Notes under the pieces: generated by a model
What the model was told of the DNA's origin: nothing
The model's input: only the letters and a program-made list of their open reading frames with translations
The model's database searches: none
Made by a program: the position numbers and the translations under genes
Shown: piece by piece, positions 8,273 through 16,645 of the stretch
Layout: every line of letters starts with the position of its first letter
How positions within the stretch are numbered: the first letter of the stretch is position 1
NCBI GenBank assembly: GCA_023411555.1
Contig: JAEYOQ010000047.1
Coordinates: 1-64,000 of the forward strand
From: Bacillota bacterium
GTDB taxonomy: Bacteria > Bacillota > Clostridia > Lachnospirales > Lachnospiraceae
Reading direction: 5' to 3'
DNA length: 64,000 nucleotides

Positions 8273-9343
8273 ATGATTAGGAAGCTCCTAAAGTTTTCCT
8301 TGGTATGTGTAACGGGAACATTAGTGCTCACAGCCAATCCAAAGACAGCGCTGGCTTATGAAGAAGCAGTAGCTGGATTTACTGCAGATAAGATAACCAC
8401 TAGCACCGGTAGCGGTGATGAAGGAATGATATCAAGCTTATCCACCTACGAGATACCCATTCCTGGTTTTATTAATATAGGAATTGCTGATGTCGATAAT
8501 AACTTAAATATTCGTTCCGGTCCTGGTGAGAATAATAAGCTAGTTGGTAAGCTTCCTAAGAATGGCGGTTGCGAGATTCTAGAAGCCGATAATAACGGAT
8601 GGACCAAAATATCTTCTGGTAAGGTAACCGGATACGTAAAAAGCGATTACCTTATTACTGGTACTAAAGCTACTCAATTAGCGAAAAAGATTGGTAACTA
8701 TATCGCTACAGCCAATACCAACGGACTTCGTGTACGAAAGGATCCTTCTACTGATTCCGAGGTTATTGATCAGGTTGCTAAGGGCGAAGAATTAATTGTT
8801 CTTGACAGTAGGGTCATCACTGACGATAAAGAACATGGTAAGTGGGTTCAGGTAAGCCTCGATTCCGATGATTCCGAAGATGGTACCATCGCTTATGTAG
8901 CGAAGGAATTTGTTGATTTATCCTTCCAGCTCATTAAGGCCGTATCCATCGAAGAATTACAATATGGCTCCGGTGTATCCTCTACCCGTGTTAAGTTAAT
9001 TGATTTAGCGAAGCAATATCTGGGTGATAAATATGTATGGGGTGGTACCACTCTGGGCAGAGGTGTAGATTGCTCAGGATTTACACAGGCATTGTATAGA
9101 AAGATGGGAATCTCTATTCCTCGTACCTCCAGAGAGCAGGCGAGAAGCGGAAGATCGATATCTACCTCCAATCTAAAGCCCGGTGATCTGGTATTCTATG
9201 GTAGCTCTTCTTATATCAATCATGTAGCAATGTATATTGGTAATGGTAGAGTTATCCATGCAAGTAACAGAAGAGATGGTATTAAGATCTCCAATATGTA
9301 CTACAGATCACCTGTAAAGTGTGTTAGATTCATTAATGAATAG
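8273..9343 (+). CDS. Secreted peptidoglycan hydrolase: two SH3b domains plus NlpC/P60
   Basis: The start at 8273 has GGAGGAAG eight bases upstream and gives a signal peptide (positively charged MIRK, hydrophobic core, cut after ALA near residue 28). Two bacterial SH3 domains follow (motifs NIRSGPGENNKLVG and LRVRKDPSTDSEVID). The C-terminal NlpC/P60 cysteine peptidase has its nucleophile in VDCSGFTQAL and its histidine in NHVAMYIG. Such enzymes cut the peptide side chains of peptidoglycan outside the membrane, often the D-Glu to diamino acid bond. The position behind spoIVA makes a role in spore or cell wall remodelling attractive, but it has its own vegetative-type promoter and terminator. 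Confidence 0.92.
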   Translation: MIRKLLKFSLVCVTGTLVLTANPKTALAYEEAVAGFTADKITTSTGSGDEGMISSLSTYEIPIPGFINIGIADVDNNLNIRSGPGENNKLVGKLPKNGGCEILEADNNGWTKISSGKVTGYVKSDYLITGTKATQLAKKIGNYIATANTNGLRVRKDPSTDSEVIDQVAKGEELIVLDSRVITDDKEHGKWVQVSLDSDDSEDGTIAYVAKEFVDLSFQLIKAVSIEELQYGSGVSSTRVKLIDLAKQYLGDKYVWGGTTLGRGVDCSGFTQALYRKMGISIPRTSREQARSGRSISTSNLKPGDLVFYGSSSYINHVAMYIGNGRVIHASNRRDGIKISNMYYRSPVKCVRFINE

Positions 9344-9370
9344 TTTTGAATACCATGATGATAGATATGG

Positions 9371-9403
9371 AATGGTTGAACAGTTACTGTTCAACCATTT
9401 TTT
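9371..9403 (+). terminator. Intrinsic terminator after the NlpC/P60 gene
   Basis: A perfect 13-bp stem (AATGGTTGAACAG, 9371-9383, with its complement at 9387-9399), a 3-base loop and a T tail, 28 bases past the stop codon. Confidence 0.92.
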
Positions 9404-9464
9404 CGTAATGGAGTTTGTAGCTCTTCCCTTCAAATTAAAATTACCTTATATTAATGCACAAAGA

Positions 9465-9493
9465 TTGACAGCACTAAGATAGAATTTTATAAT
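9465..9493 (+). promoter_or_regulatory. Consensus sigma-70 promoter for the MutS-like membrane protein
   Basis: TTGACA at 9465-9470 and TATAAT at 9488-9493 with a 17-base spacer, matching the vegetative consensus at all twelve positions. The predicted start is about 60 bases upstream of the gene. Confidence 0.85.
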
Positions 9494-9562
9494 AACCCTA
9501 ATAACCGGAGGTTCCTTGATAGAAAGAATGAATAACAACCGGACAGACAAGGAGTAATGGAC

Positions 9563-11233
9563 ATGGAACTAATATTAATTATTATAGCAGTCATGGTAGT
9601 AATTGTTATATGGAGTATCATCAGCAATCAAAATTACCAAAAGATGTTAAAGTCTCGTCTTAAGAGAGAATGGGGAGAGGAACCTACCCAGGAATATACC
9701 TCTGAGAAGCTTGAATATCTTAGATCCTATTATAACTCGGTAAAGAATGAAGATCTTGATGTTGATGATATAACCTGGAATGATCTGGACATGGATGAGA
9801 TCTTCATGGAGATGAATAACACTCAATCCTCCATCGGTGAGGAGTATCTCTATTCCTTACTTCGTAAGCCCAGCTTCTCTGAAGAAGAACTTCTGGAACG
9901 AAATCGCTTAATGAAGTTCTTCAGGGATAATGAGGACCAACGAACTGAATTACAGGCTAGACTTCATGGTATGGGAAAGCTTCGCAGCATATCTGTTTTC
10001 GAATACATCAACCGCCTGGAGGCACAAGAGTCCCAAAGCAATTTGGTTCATTATCTGCTGGATTTAGGCTTATTACTATCGATTGCATTAATATTTATCA
10101 GCCCTGGATTAGGTGGAGTAGGAACCTTTGTATTTGTCATTATTAATATCTTTCATTATTATTCCTGTAAAGCGAAGATTGAGAACTATATCACTGTTTT
10201 CTCCTATATCTTTCGTTTGCTTGATAATACCAAGGCTATCATTCGTCTCGAGATTCCCGAGCTAAAGGAATATACCGAACGCCTTCGTGAGGATATCAAG
10301 TATTTCAACAAGATTAAGCGTGGCTCCTTCATTCTTGCTCCAAAGAGTGCAAATGGCAATATTATTGATGCTCTTCTCGATTACTTTCGCATGCTTTTTC
10401 ACCTAGATCTGATTAAGTACAACTCCATGCTTAGTTTCTTTAAGAAAAACCGTAGTGTACTGAACCGAATCTATGAGAATATTGGTTATTTAGACAGTAT
10501 GATTGCTACTGCCTCCTTCCGTAAGTTAATCTATTATTACTGTGAGCCGGAGCTAGCCAAATCAGAAAAGCCCTTTTTATCAGCCACTAAATTATACCAC
10601 CCCTTACTGGAACAGCCAGTATCAAACACTATTACTGAAAACCGCAGTGTATTGCTAACCGGATCCAATGCTTCCGGAAAATCAACCTTTATCAAGACGC
10701 TGGCAATCAATGCGATATTGTCGCAGACGATCTATACCTCCACTGCAACACGATATCAAGCAAGCTATTTTATGATCTATTCCTCCATGGCATTACGTGA
10801 TAATATCTTTAGTAGTGAGAGCTATTATATAGTAGAGATTAAATCCTTGAAACGTATCCTGGACAAAATCAATTCCGATATTCCGATGCTTTGCTTTATC
10901 GATGAGGTTCTGCGTGGTACCAATACTCTGGAACGTATCGCTGCCTCCTCCCGAATATTGAATACCTTAGCACTACAAAATGCACAGGTATTTGCAGCAA
11001 CCCACGATATTGAATTGACTCATATTCTTGAGAAGAACTTTTCGAACTATCATTTTCAGGAGCGTATTGAGGACAAGCAGGTCTTATTTGACTATAAGCT
11101 CTATCAGGGAAAGGCCGTTTCAAAAAATGCCATCAAGCTCCTCGATATGCTGGGTTATCCTCATGAGATTACTTCCTCGGCAGAGCAGGCAGCACAGGAA
11201 TTTCTAAGTAGCGGAGAATGGAGTAATTTATAA
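9563..11233 (+). CDS. Membrane-anchored MutS-family ATPase
   Basis: About 556 residues. I prefer the ATG at 9563 because AAGGAG (9549-9554) is eight bases away; the ATG at 9557 would be only two bases from it. The protein begins with a hydrophobic helix (residues 2-20) and has a further hydrophobic hairpin near residues 160-195. The C-terminal half is a MutS domain V ATPase: Walker A GSNASGKST near residue 368, Walker B CFIDEVLRGTN near 443, and a conserved ATHDIELT histidine. It lacks the mismatch-reading domain I (no FxE motif) and the Smr nuclease of MutS2. Transmembrane MutS relatives are known but uncharacterised. A role in DNA repair should not be assumed. Confidence 0.85.
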   Translation: MELILIIIAVMVVIVIWSIISNQNYQKMLKSRLKREWGEEPTQEYTSEKLEYLRSYYNSVKNEDLDVDDITWNDLDMDEIFMEMNNTQSSIGEEYLYSLLRKPSFSEEELLERNRLMKFFRDNEDQRTELQARLHGMGKLRSISVFEYINRLEAQESQSNLVHYLLDLGLLLSIALIFISPGLGGVGTFVFVIINIFHYYSCKAKIENYITVFSYIFRLLDNTKAIIRLEIPELKEYTERLREDIKYFNKIKRGSFILAPKSANGNIIDALLDYFRMLFHLDLIKYNSMLSFFKKNRSVLNRIYENIGYLDSMIATASFRKLIYYYCEPELAKSEKPFLSATKLYHPLLEQPVSNTITENRSVLLTGSNASGKSTFIKTLAINAILSQTIYTSTATRYQASYFMIYSSMALRDNIFSSESYYIVEIKSLKRILDKINSDIPMLCFIDEVLRGTNTLERIAASSRILNTLALQNAQVFAATHDIELTHILEKNFSNYHFQERIEDKQVLFDYKLYQGKAVSKNAIKLLDMLGYPHEITSSAEQAAQEFLSSGEWSNL

Positions 11234-11310
11234 TTAATCTAGTAAAACATACGAATTGATTTAGCCGTATCGATATGTTATTAATTTTTATGAAAAGATT
11301 GGAGAAATAC

Positions 11311-11787
11311 ATGAACGTAACAATATATACTGATGGAGCAGCAAGAGGTAATCCGGAGGGACCCGGAGGTTATGGGACAATTGTTGTCTTTGTTGATTCG
11401 AAAGGAACCACCCATGAGAGAGAATATTCGGCAGGCTATAAGAAGACCACCAATAACCGTATGGAGCTGATGGCGGCAATTGCCGGCTTAGAAGCCCTAA
11501 CCAAGCCCTGTCAGGTGGTATTATATTCCGATTCCCAGTACTTAGTGAAGGCCTTTAATGAGCATTGGCTGGAGGGGTGGATTAAAAAGGGCTGGAAGCG
11601 AGGAAAGAACGAGCCGGTAAAAAATATTGACTTATGGAAACGCCTCCTGAAAGCCATGGAGCCTCACCAGGTACGATATGAGTGGGTGAAGGGACATGCC
11701 GGACATCCCATGAATGAACGTTGCGATGTACTGGCAACCACAGCAGCAGATGGAAATCAACTACTGGATGATGTTCAAACAGAATAA
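11311..11787 (+). CDS. rnhA: Ribonuclease HI
   Basis: A 158-residue enzyme starting at the ATG at 11311 (GGAGAA at 11301-11306); upstream in-frame starts add non-conserved residues. Type 1 RNase H motifs are complete: YTDGAARGNPEGPGGYG with the first catalytic Asp (D8), NNRMELMA with the Glu, YSDSQYLV with the second Asp, and the VKGHAGHPMNERCD block with the His and final Asp. It degrades the RNA strand of RNA-DNA hybrids. A terminator follows directly. It may be read from the upstream promoter with the MutS-like gene (about 77-base gap). Confidence 0.96.
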   Translation: MNVTIYTDGAARGNPEGPGGYGTIVVFVDSKGTTHEREYSAGYKKTTNNRMELMAAIAGLEALTKPCQVVLYSDSQYLVKAFNEHWLEGWIKKGWKRGKNEPVKNIDLWKRLLKAMEPHQVRYEWVKGHAGHPMNERCDVLATTAADGNQLLDDVQTE

Positions 11788-11817
11788 ATCCAGTTATTAT
11801 AAAACACTATAATTTAT

Positions 11818-11852
11818 AAAACCGGACAATATATTTTGCCCGGTTTATTTTT
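11818..11852 (+). terminator. Intrinsic terminator after rnhA
   Basis: AAACCGG (11818-11824) pairs with CCGGTTT (11840-11846), followed by ATTTTT. It lies 31 bases after the rnhA stop. Confidence 0.8.
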
Positions 11853-11947
11853 AAACTTATTCTCCAAATCTCCTAATTTCTGGAACTGTATTGTATCCTT
11901 CATCGTCAAATAGACATAAACCATAAAATCTTTGGAGGAGGATTATT

Positions 11948-13579
11948 ATGAAGAAAATTAGGAAGACATGGATTAGTTTTATTATTGTAGCAGTAATCAT
12001 ATTAACATGCTTTTCCGGATGTAGCAGGAAGAAAGAGGCTGTTTCTAATGGGATAGTCAGTGGCATTAGTTATGATTCATCGAATAGCAAACCGCAAAAT
12101 GCTGGTTCTGCAGAGGGCGCCAATTCCATCCTTTCAGCCCATTATTTTGCTGAGGAGGAGCTGGATATCGGCGAGATCCAGCAGGAGGATTTTAATACGG
12201 AAGAGTATAGTGCAATTCGTGAGAACACGTTTAAATCGGTAAAGGATTATCCTTTATCCACCTTTTCCGTCGATGTAGACACCGCTTCCTACAGTAATAT
12301 TCGTAGAATGATTTATGATTCCGGTGAGGTTGTCCCGGATGCGGTACGTATTGAAGAGATGATTAATTATTTTAAGTATGATTATAAAGAGCCAACCGAT
12401 GATGTACCATTTTCCATCAATACGGAACTGTCAGATTGTCCTTGGAATGAGAACGCGAAGCTTTTACTCATCGGCTTACAGGCAAAAGAGATTGATCTAA
12501 GCGAACGACCAAGCTCAAACCTTGTATTTCTGCTGGATGTATCCGGTTCGATGAACTCGCCGGATAAGCTCCCTCTTATGCAAATGGCCTTTGTTATGCT
12601 GACTGAGAAGCTGAATGAAAATGACAGGGTTTCCATTGTTGTATATGCTGGCAGGGAAAGTGTCGTGCTGGAAGGTGCCAGGGGAGATGAAACCATGAAA
12701 ATCGTCAGTGCAATAGAGGATTTGACCGCCGGAGGTAGTACAGCAGGCTCTGCCGGAATTACTAAGGCCTATGAGCTTGCTGAAAAATACTATATCAAGG
12801 GTGGCAATAACCGTGTCATTTTAGCAACCGATGGAGACTTGAATGTAGGGATCACGAGTGAAAGTGAATTAACCAGGTTAATTGAGAAGAAAAGAAAAAA
12901 GGGTGTCTTCTTGTCCGTACTTGGTTTTGGAACCGAGAACATCAAGGATAATAAGATGGAAGCACTTGCTGACAATGGAAACGGCAACTATGCTTATATT
13001 GATTCTATATTAGAGGCTAAGAAGGTGCTGGTAGAGGAGATGGGCAGAACATTATTTACCGTTGCTAAGGATGTGAAGCTGCAATTAGAATTTAATCCGG
13101 CAATGCTCAAGGGTTACCGCTTAATTGGTTATGAGAACCGATTGTTGAATACCGAGGATTTTGAAGACGATACCAAGGATGCAGGCGAAATCGGGGCAGG
13201 CCACCGTGTGACCGCTCTTTATGAGCTTATTCCTATTGATTCCAAGCAGGATATTCCTGGTACGGAACTAAAATATCAATCCCAGGCCTTGGCTGCAGAA
13301 AGTAAGGAATGGCTTACCATCAGTATCCGTTATAAGAAACCGGACCAAAATAAGAGTGAATTAATCTCTGCAATTGTTGATGGTTCCACCTATACTTCTG
13401 ATATGCCTCGTAACCTAACCTTTGCCAGCTCGGTAGCTGCTTTCGGTATGTTACTTCGAGACAGTGAGTATAGTGGCACCGCCTCCTATCAGATGATACT
13501 TGATATGCTGGCCCATGAGGATTATTCCGAGGATGGATATAAGGATGAGTTTCTTACTTTGGTGAAACGAATGAAATAA
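11948..13579 (+). CDS. von Willebrand factor A domain lipoprotein (YfbK-like)
   Basis: A 543-residue protein with an N-terminal lipoprotein signal: KKIRK, a hydrophobic stretch and the lipobox FSGC (Cys about residue 26). A region of the YfbK type follows (DVDTASYSNIRRMI, the block before the vWA fold). The vWA domain has an intact MIDAS metal site, LLDVSGSMNSP (DxSxS) near residue 198, with ATDGDLNVG as the downstream DG motif. The C-terminal third resembles the DUF3520 domain. It is likely anchored to the outer face of the membrane and binds a ligand through a divalent metal. Ligand and function are unknown. A strong GGAGGAGG site precedes the ATG. Confidence 0.88.
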   Translation: MKKIRKTWISFIIVAVIILTCFSGCSRKKEAVSNGIVSGISYDSSNSKPQNAGSAEGANSILSAHYFAEEELDIGEIQQEDFNTEEYSAIRENTFKSVKDYPLSTFSVDVDTASYSNIRRMIYDSGEVVPDAVRIEEMINYFKYDYKEPTDDVPFSINTELSDCPWNENAKLLLIGLQAKEIDLSERPSSNLVFLLDVSGSMNSPDKLPLMQMAFVMLTEKLNENDRVSIVVYAGRESVVLEGARGDETMKIVSAIEDLTAGGSTAGSAGITKAYELAEKYYIKGGNNRVILATDGDLNVGITSESELTRLIEKKRKKGVFLSVLGFGTENIKDNKMEALADNGNGNYAYIDSILEAKKVLVEEMGRTLFTVAKDVKLQLEFNPAMLKGYRLIGYENRLLNTEDFEDDTKDAGEIGAGHRVTALYELIPIDSKQDIPGTELKYQSQALAAESKEWLTISIRYKKPDQNKSELISAIVDGSTYTSDMPRNLTFASSVAAFGMLLRDSEYSGTASYQMILDMLAHEDYSEDGYKDEFLTLVKRMK

Positions 13580-13921
13580 AAAGGATACCGAACAGTTTCC
13601 CAATATGTCATTCTCTGTATACCAGGAGAGACATATTGTTACTTATCCCCTCAGGTTTTTTCTTTTTATCGGCTTTTTTAAGGCTCCATTGTACTATTCT
13701 TGGAGCCGGTCTGAGAGATATAGTAGATTTGGTCATAGGTCTGGGCTTGCAAAAGGTGGTCAGTGTGGTATAATTGTTATGATTTAAAATCAGGCAAAAC
13801 ACTATGTATATTGTCAGCCATAAAGTTGACTACTATACCTAGTAGTGATGCTTATATTTAGTTATAATCAGCGAAACCACCCTTTTCTAAAGAATAATGA
13901 ATAAACGAAAGGATTACTACC
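13580..13921 (+). other. vWA-mutS intergenic region with inverted repeats
   Basis: The 342-base gap begins with an imperfect hairpin (CAATATGTC near 13602 with GACATATTG near 13631, plus an inner CTCT/AGAG) that may end the vWA transcript, although no clean T-run follows. A second inverted repeat, GGCTCC/GGAGCC, lies near 13680-13707. The promoter candidate at 13747-13774 is listed separately. I see no supported gene here. Confidence 0.4.
13747..13774 (+). promoter_or_regulatory. Promoter candidate for mutS-mutL
   Basis: TTGCAA (13747-13752), a 16-base spacer and TATAAT (13769-13774) with a TG extended -10 motif. It lies about 150 bases ahead of mutS. Confidence 0.5.
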
Positions 13922-16636
13922 ATGACTCAATTGACTCCTCTGATGCAGCAATACCTGCAGATAAAGGAACAATATAAAGACTGTATTTTATTTTACCGTC
14001 TTGGCGATTTTTATGAGATGTTTTTTGAGGATGCTCATGTTTGCTCCCGAGAGCTTGAGATAGCATTGACCGGTAAAAACATCGGACAGGAGGAGAGGGC
14101 TCCCATGTGTGGTGTTCCCTATCATTCCGTCGACAATTATTTAAGTAAACTAGTAAGCCGCGGTTACCGAGTGGCTATTTGTGAGCAGGTAGAGGATCCA
14201 AAGCAGGCTAAGGGTATTGTGAAAAGAGAAGTTGTCCGGATTGTTACTCCCGGAACGAATCTGAATACTCAGGTACTGGATGAAACGAAGAATAATTACC
14301 TGATGTCAGTTGTACATACTACCAATGCCTACGGTATATCGATCGTAGATGTAACTACAGGCGATTACTATGTTACAGAGGTAGATAATGAGCGCAAACT
14401 GATGGATGAAGTCTATAAATGGTCCCCCTCGGAAATCATCTGCAATGATACCTTTTTTGTATCCGGAATCAATATAGAGACTTTAAAAAGTTATAATAAT
14501 ATTACCCTGTCTCCCTTGGAGCCTTGGTATTTTGATGATGAGCTCTGTATTCGTACTCTAAAGGAGCATTTTCAGGTTGCAACCATCGATGGCCTTGGAT
14601 TAAAGGATTATACCATCGGAGTAATTGCAGCCGGCTGCATCATGCAATTCTTAAGGGAGACTCAGAAGAGCTCTCTATCTCATATCATTAAGCTTACACC
14701 ATATACTTATGAGAAATATATGCTCCTCGACAGCTCAACCGTACGTAATCTGGAATTAACAGAGACAATTCGTGAGAAAACTAAGAAGGGGTCTCTATTA
14801 TGGGTTTTAGATAAGACCAAGACAGCCATGGGTGCCAGATTGCTCCGAAGCTTCATGGAGCAGCCCCTGATTGATTATGATATGATTACTCAACGTCTAG
14901 AGGCAGTGAGTCAGCTGAAGGACAATATGATTTCCAGAGAGGAGATTAGGGAATATCTAAATCCGATCTATGACCTGGAACGCCTCATGAGCAAGATCAG
15001 CTATAAGAGCGCTAATCCGAGGGATTTGATTGCCTTCAGTTCTTCACTCTCCATGCTTCCACATATTAAGTACCTGATGCAAAGCTTTGATGGTGCGCTC
15101 TTAAAGGAGATCTACGAGGAATTAGACCCTCTGACAGATATCTTCGAATTAATTAATACCGCCATCGCTGAGGAGCCACCGCTTAACGTAAAGGAAGGCG
15201 GAATTATCCGTGAGGGCTATAATGAAGAGGTGGATCGTCTTCGTAAGGCAAAGACCGAGGGTAAGGACTGGCTTATGGATATGGAGACGAAGGAACGTGA
15301 AGCAACCGGGATCAAGAATCTCCGTATCAAATATAACCGAGTTTTTGGTTATTATCTTGAGGTAACCAACTCCTATCAGAATCTGGTCCCTCCCACCTGG
15401 ATCCGTAAGCAGACTCTAGCCAATGCAGAGCGTTACACCACGCCAGAGCTTAAAGATCTGGAGGATATTATCCTTGGTGCAGAGGACAAGCTGTTTTCCC
15501 TAGAATATGACCTGTTCTGTGAAATACGTGATCAGATAGCCTTGGAGGTAAGACGTATTCAAAGTACTGCCAAAACGATTGCTAAGGTAGATGTGTTTGC
15601 TTCCCTTGCATTAGTTGCTGAACAGAATAATTATATTAAACCGGTTATCAATACCAGTGGCTCCCTGCATATTAAGAACGGACGTCATCCGGTAGTCGAA
15701 CGTATGATCTCTCACGATATGTTTGTGGCCAATGATACCCTATTAGATAATAAGCAAAATCGTGTCTCTATTATCACCGGACCTAATATGGCAGGTAAGT
15801 CTACCTATATGAGACAAACCGCCTTGATCGTACTTATGGCGCAGATTGGCAGCTTTGTTCCTGCACAGTCCGCATCCATCGGTATTGTAGACCGAATTTT
15901 TACGCGAGTGGGAGCCTCTGACGATCTTGCCAGTGGTCAGAGTACCTTCATGGTTGAGATGACTGAGGTCGCGAATATATTAAGAAATGCCACAAAGAAC
16001 AGTCTTTTGATTTTAGATGAGATTGGCCGCGGTACCAGCACCTTTGATGGTCTGAGTATTGCCTGGGCCGTAGTAGAGCATATCAGCAGCCATCAGCTTC
16101 TTGGAGCAAAGACCTTATTTGCTACCCATTATCATGAGCTGACTGAGCTGGAAGGCCGATTAGAAGGTGTTAATAATTACTGTATTGCCGTGAAGGAACA
16201 GGGAGAGGATATCGTATTTCTTCGTAAGATCGTCAAGGGCGGTGCAGATAAGAGCTATGGTATTCAGGTTGCAAAGCTTGCCGGAGTTCCGGCCAGTGTG
16301 TTAAAGCGTGCTTCCGAGATTGTTATGGAGCTGAGCGGCAATGATCTTGCCCTAAAAGCAAAGAATTTATCTGCTCCAGAGCTTCCTGCTTCAAAAGATG
16401 ATATGATTCCGGAGCAATTCTCCTTGGAGGAATATGTGGAGTCTCCGATACAGGCAGTCTCAGGCGGTAAGAGTAAGAAAGCAAAGTCCTTCTCCGACCA
16501 GCTATCTCTATTTACTACCTCTGAGAATGAAGATATTATTACCGAACTAAGAGATTTGAACATTGCCGTGTTAACACCAATTGATGCCATGAATAAGCTG
16601 TACCAGCTTCAAAAGAAGATCAAGGACAGAATTTAG
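13922..16636 (+). CDS. mutS: DNA mismatch repair protein MutS
   Basis: A 904-residue MutS. Domain I begins at the N-terminus with the mismatch-reading GDFYEMFFED motif (Phe-x-Glu). The C-terminal ATPase has Walker A GPNMAGKSTYMRQ, Walker B LLILDEIGRGTSTFDG, and the ATHYHELTELE signature, followed by a helix-turn-helix region and a low-conservation tail. It recognises mismatches and small loops and recruits MutL. mutL starts ten bases after the stop, with its ribosome site overlapping the mutS end, so the pair is one operon. Confidence 0.98.
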   Translation: MTQLTPLMQQYLQIKEQYKDCILFYRLGDFYEMFFEDAHVCSRELEIALTGKNIGQEERAPMCGVPYHSVDNYLSKLVSRGYRVAICEQVEDPKQAKGIVKREVVRIVTPGTNLNTQVLDETKNNYLMSVVHTTNAYGISIVDVTTGDYYVTEVDNERKLMDEVYKWSPSEIICNDTFFVSGINIETLKSYNNITLSPLEPWYFDDELCIRTLKEHFQVATIDGLGLKDYTIGVIAAGCIMQFLRETQKSSLSHIIKLTPYTYEKYMLLDSSTVRNLELTETIREKTKKGSLLWVLDKTKTAMGARLLRSFMEQPLIDYDMITQRLEAVSQLKDNMISREEIREYLNPIYDLERLMSKISYKSANPRDLIAFSSSLSMLPHIKYLMQSFDGALLKEIYEELDPLTDIFELINTAIAEEPPLNVKEGGIIREGYNEEVDRLRKAKTEGKDWLMDMETKEREATGIKNLRIKYNRVFGYYLEVTNSYQNLVPPTWIRKQTLANAERYTTPELKDLEDIILGAEDKLFSLEYDLFCEIRDQIALEVRRIQSTAKTIAKVDVFASLALVAEQNNYIKPVINTSGSLHIKNGRHPVVERMISHDMFVANDTLLDNKQNRVSIITGPNMAGKSTYMRQTALIVLMAQIGSFVPAQSASIGIVDRIFTRVGASDDLASGQSTFMVEMTEVANILRNATKNSLLILDEIGRGTSTFDGLSIAWAVVEHISSHQLLGAKTLFATHYHELTELEGRLEGVNNYCIAVKEQGEDIVFLRKIVKGGADKSYGIQVAKLAGVPASVLKRASEIVMELSGNDLALKAKNLSAPELPASKDDMIPEQFSLEEYVESPIQAVSGGKSKKAKSFSDQLSLFTTSENEDIITELRDLNIAVLTPIDAMNKLYQLQKKIKDRI

Positions 16637-16645
16637 GAGGTGCCC

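Noticed and set aside
13605..13787. 60-codon ORF after the vWA gene
   Set aside because: It covers inverted repeats and a promoter candidate and has no ribosome site or coding character.
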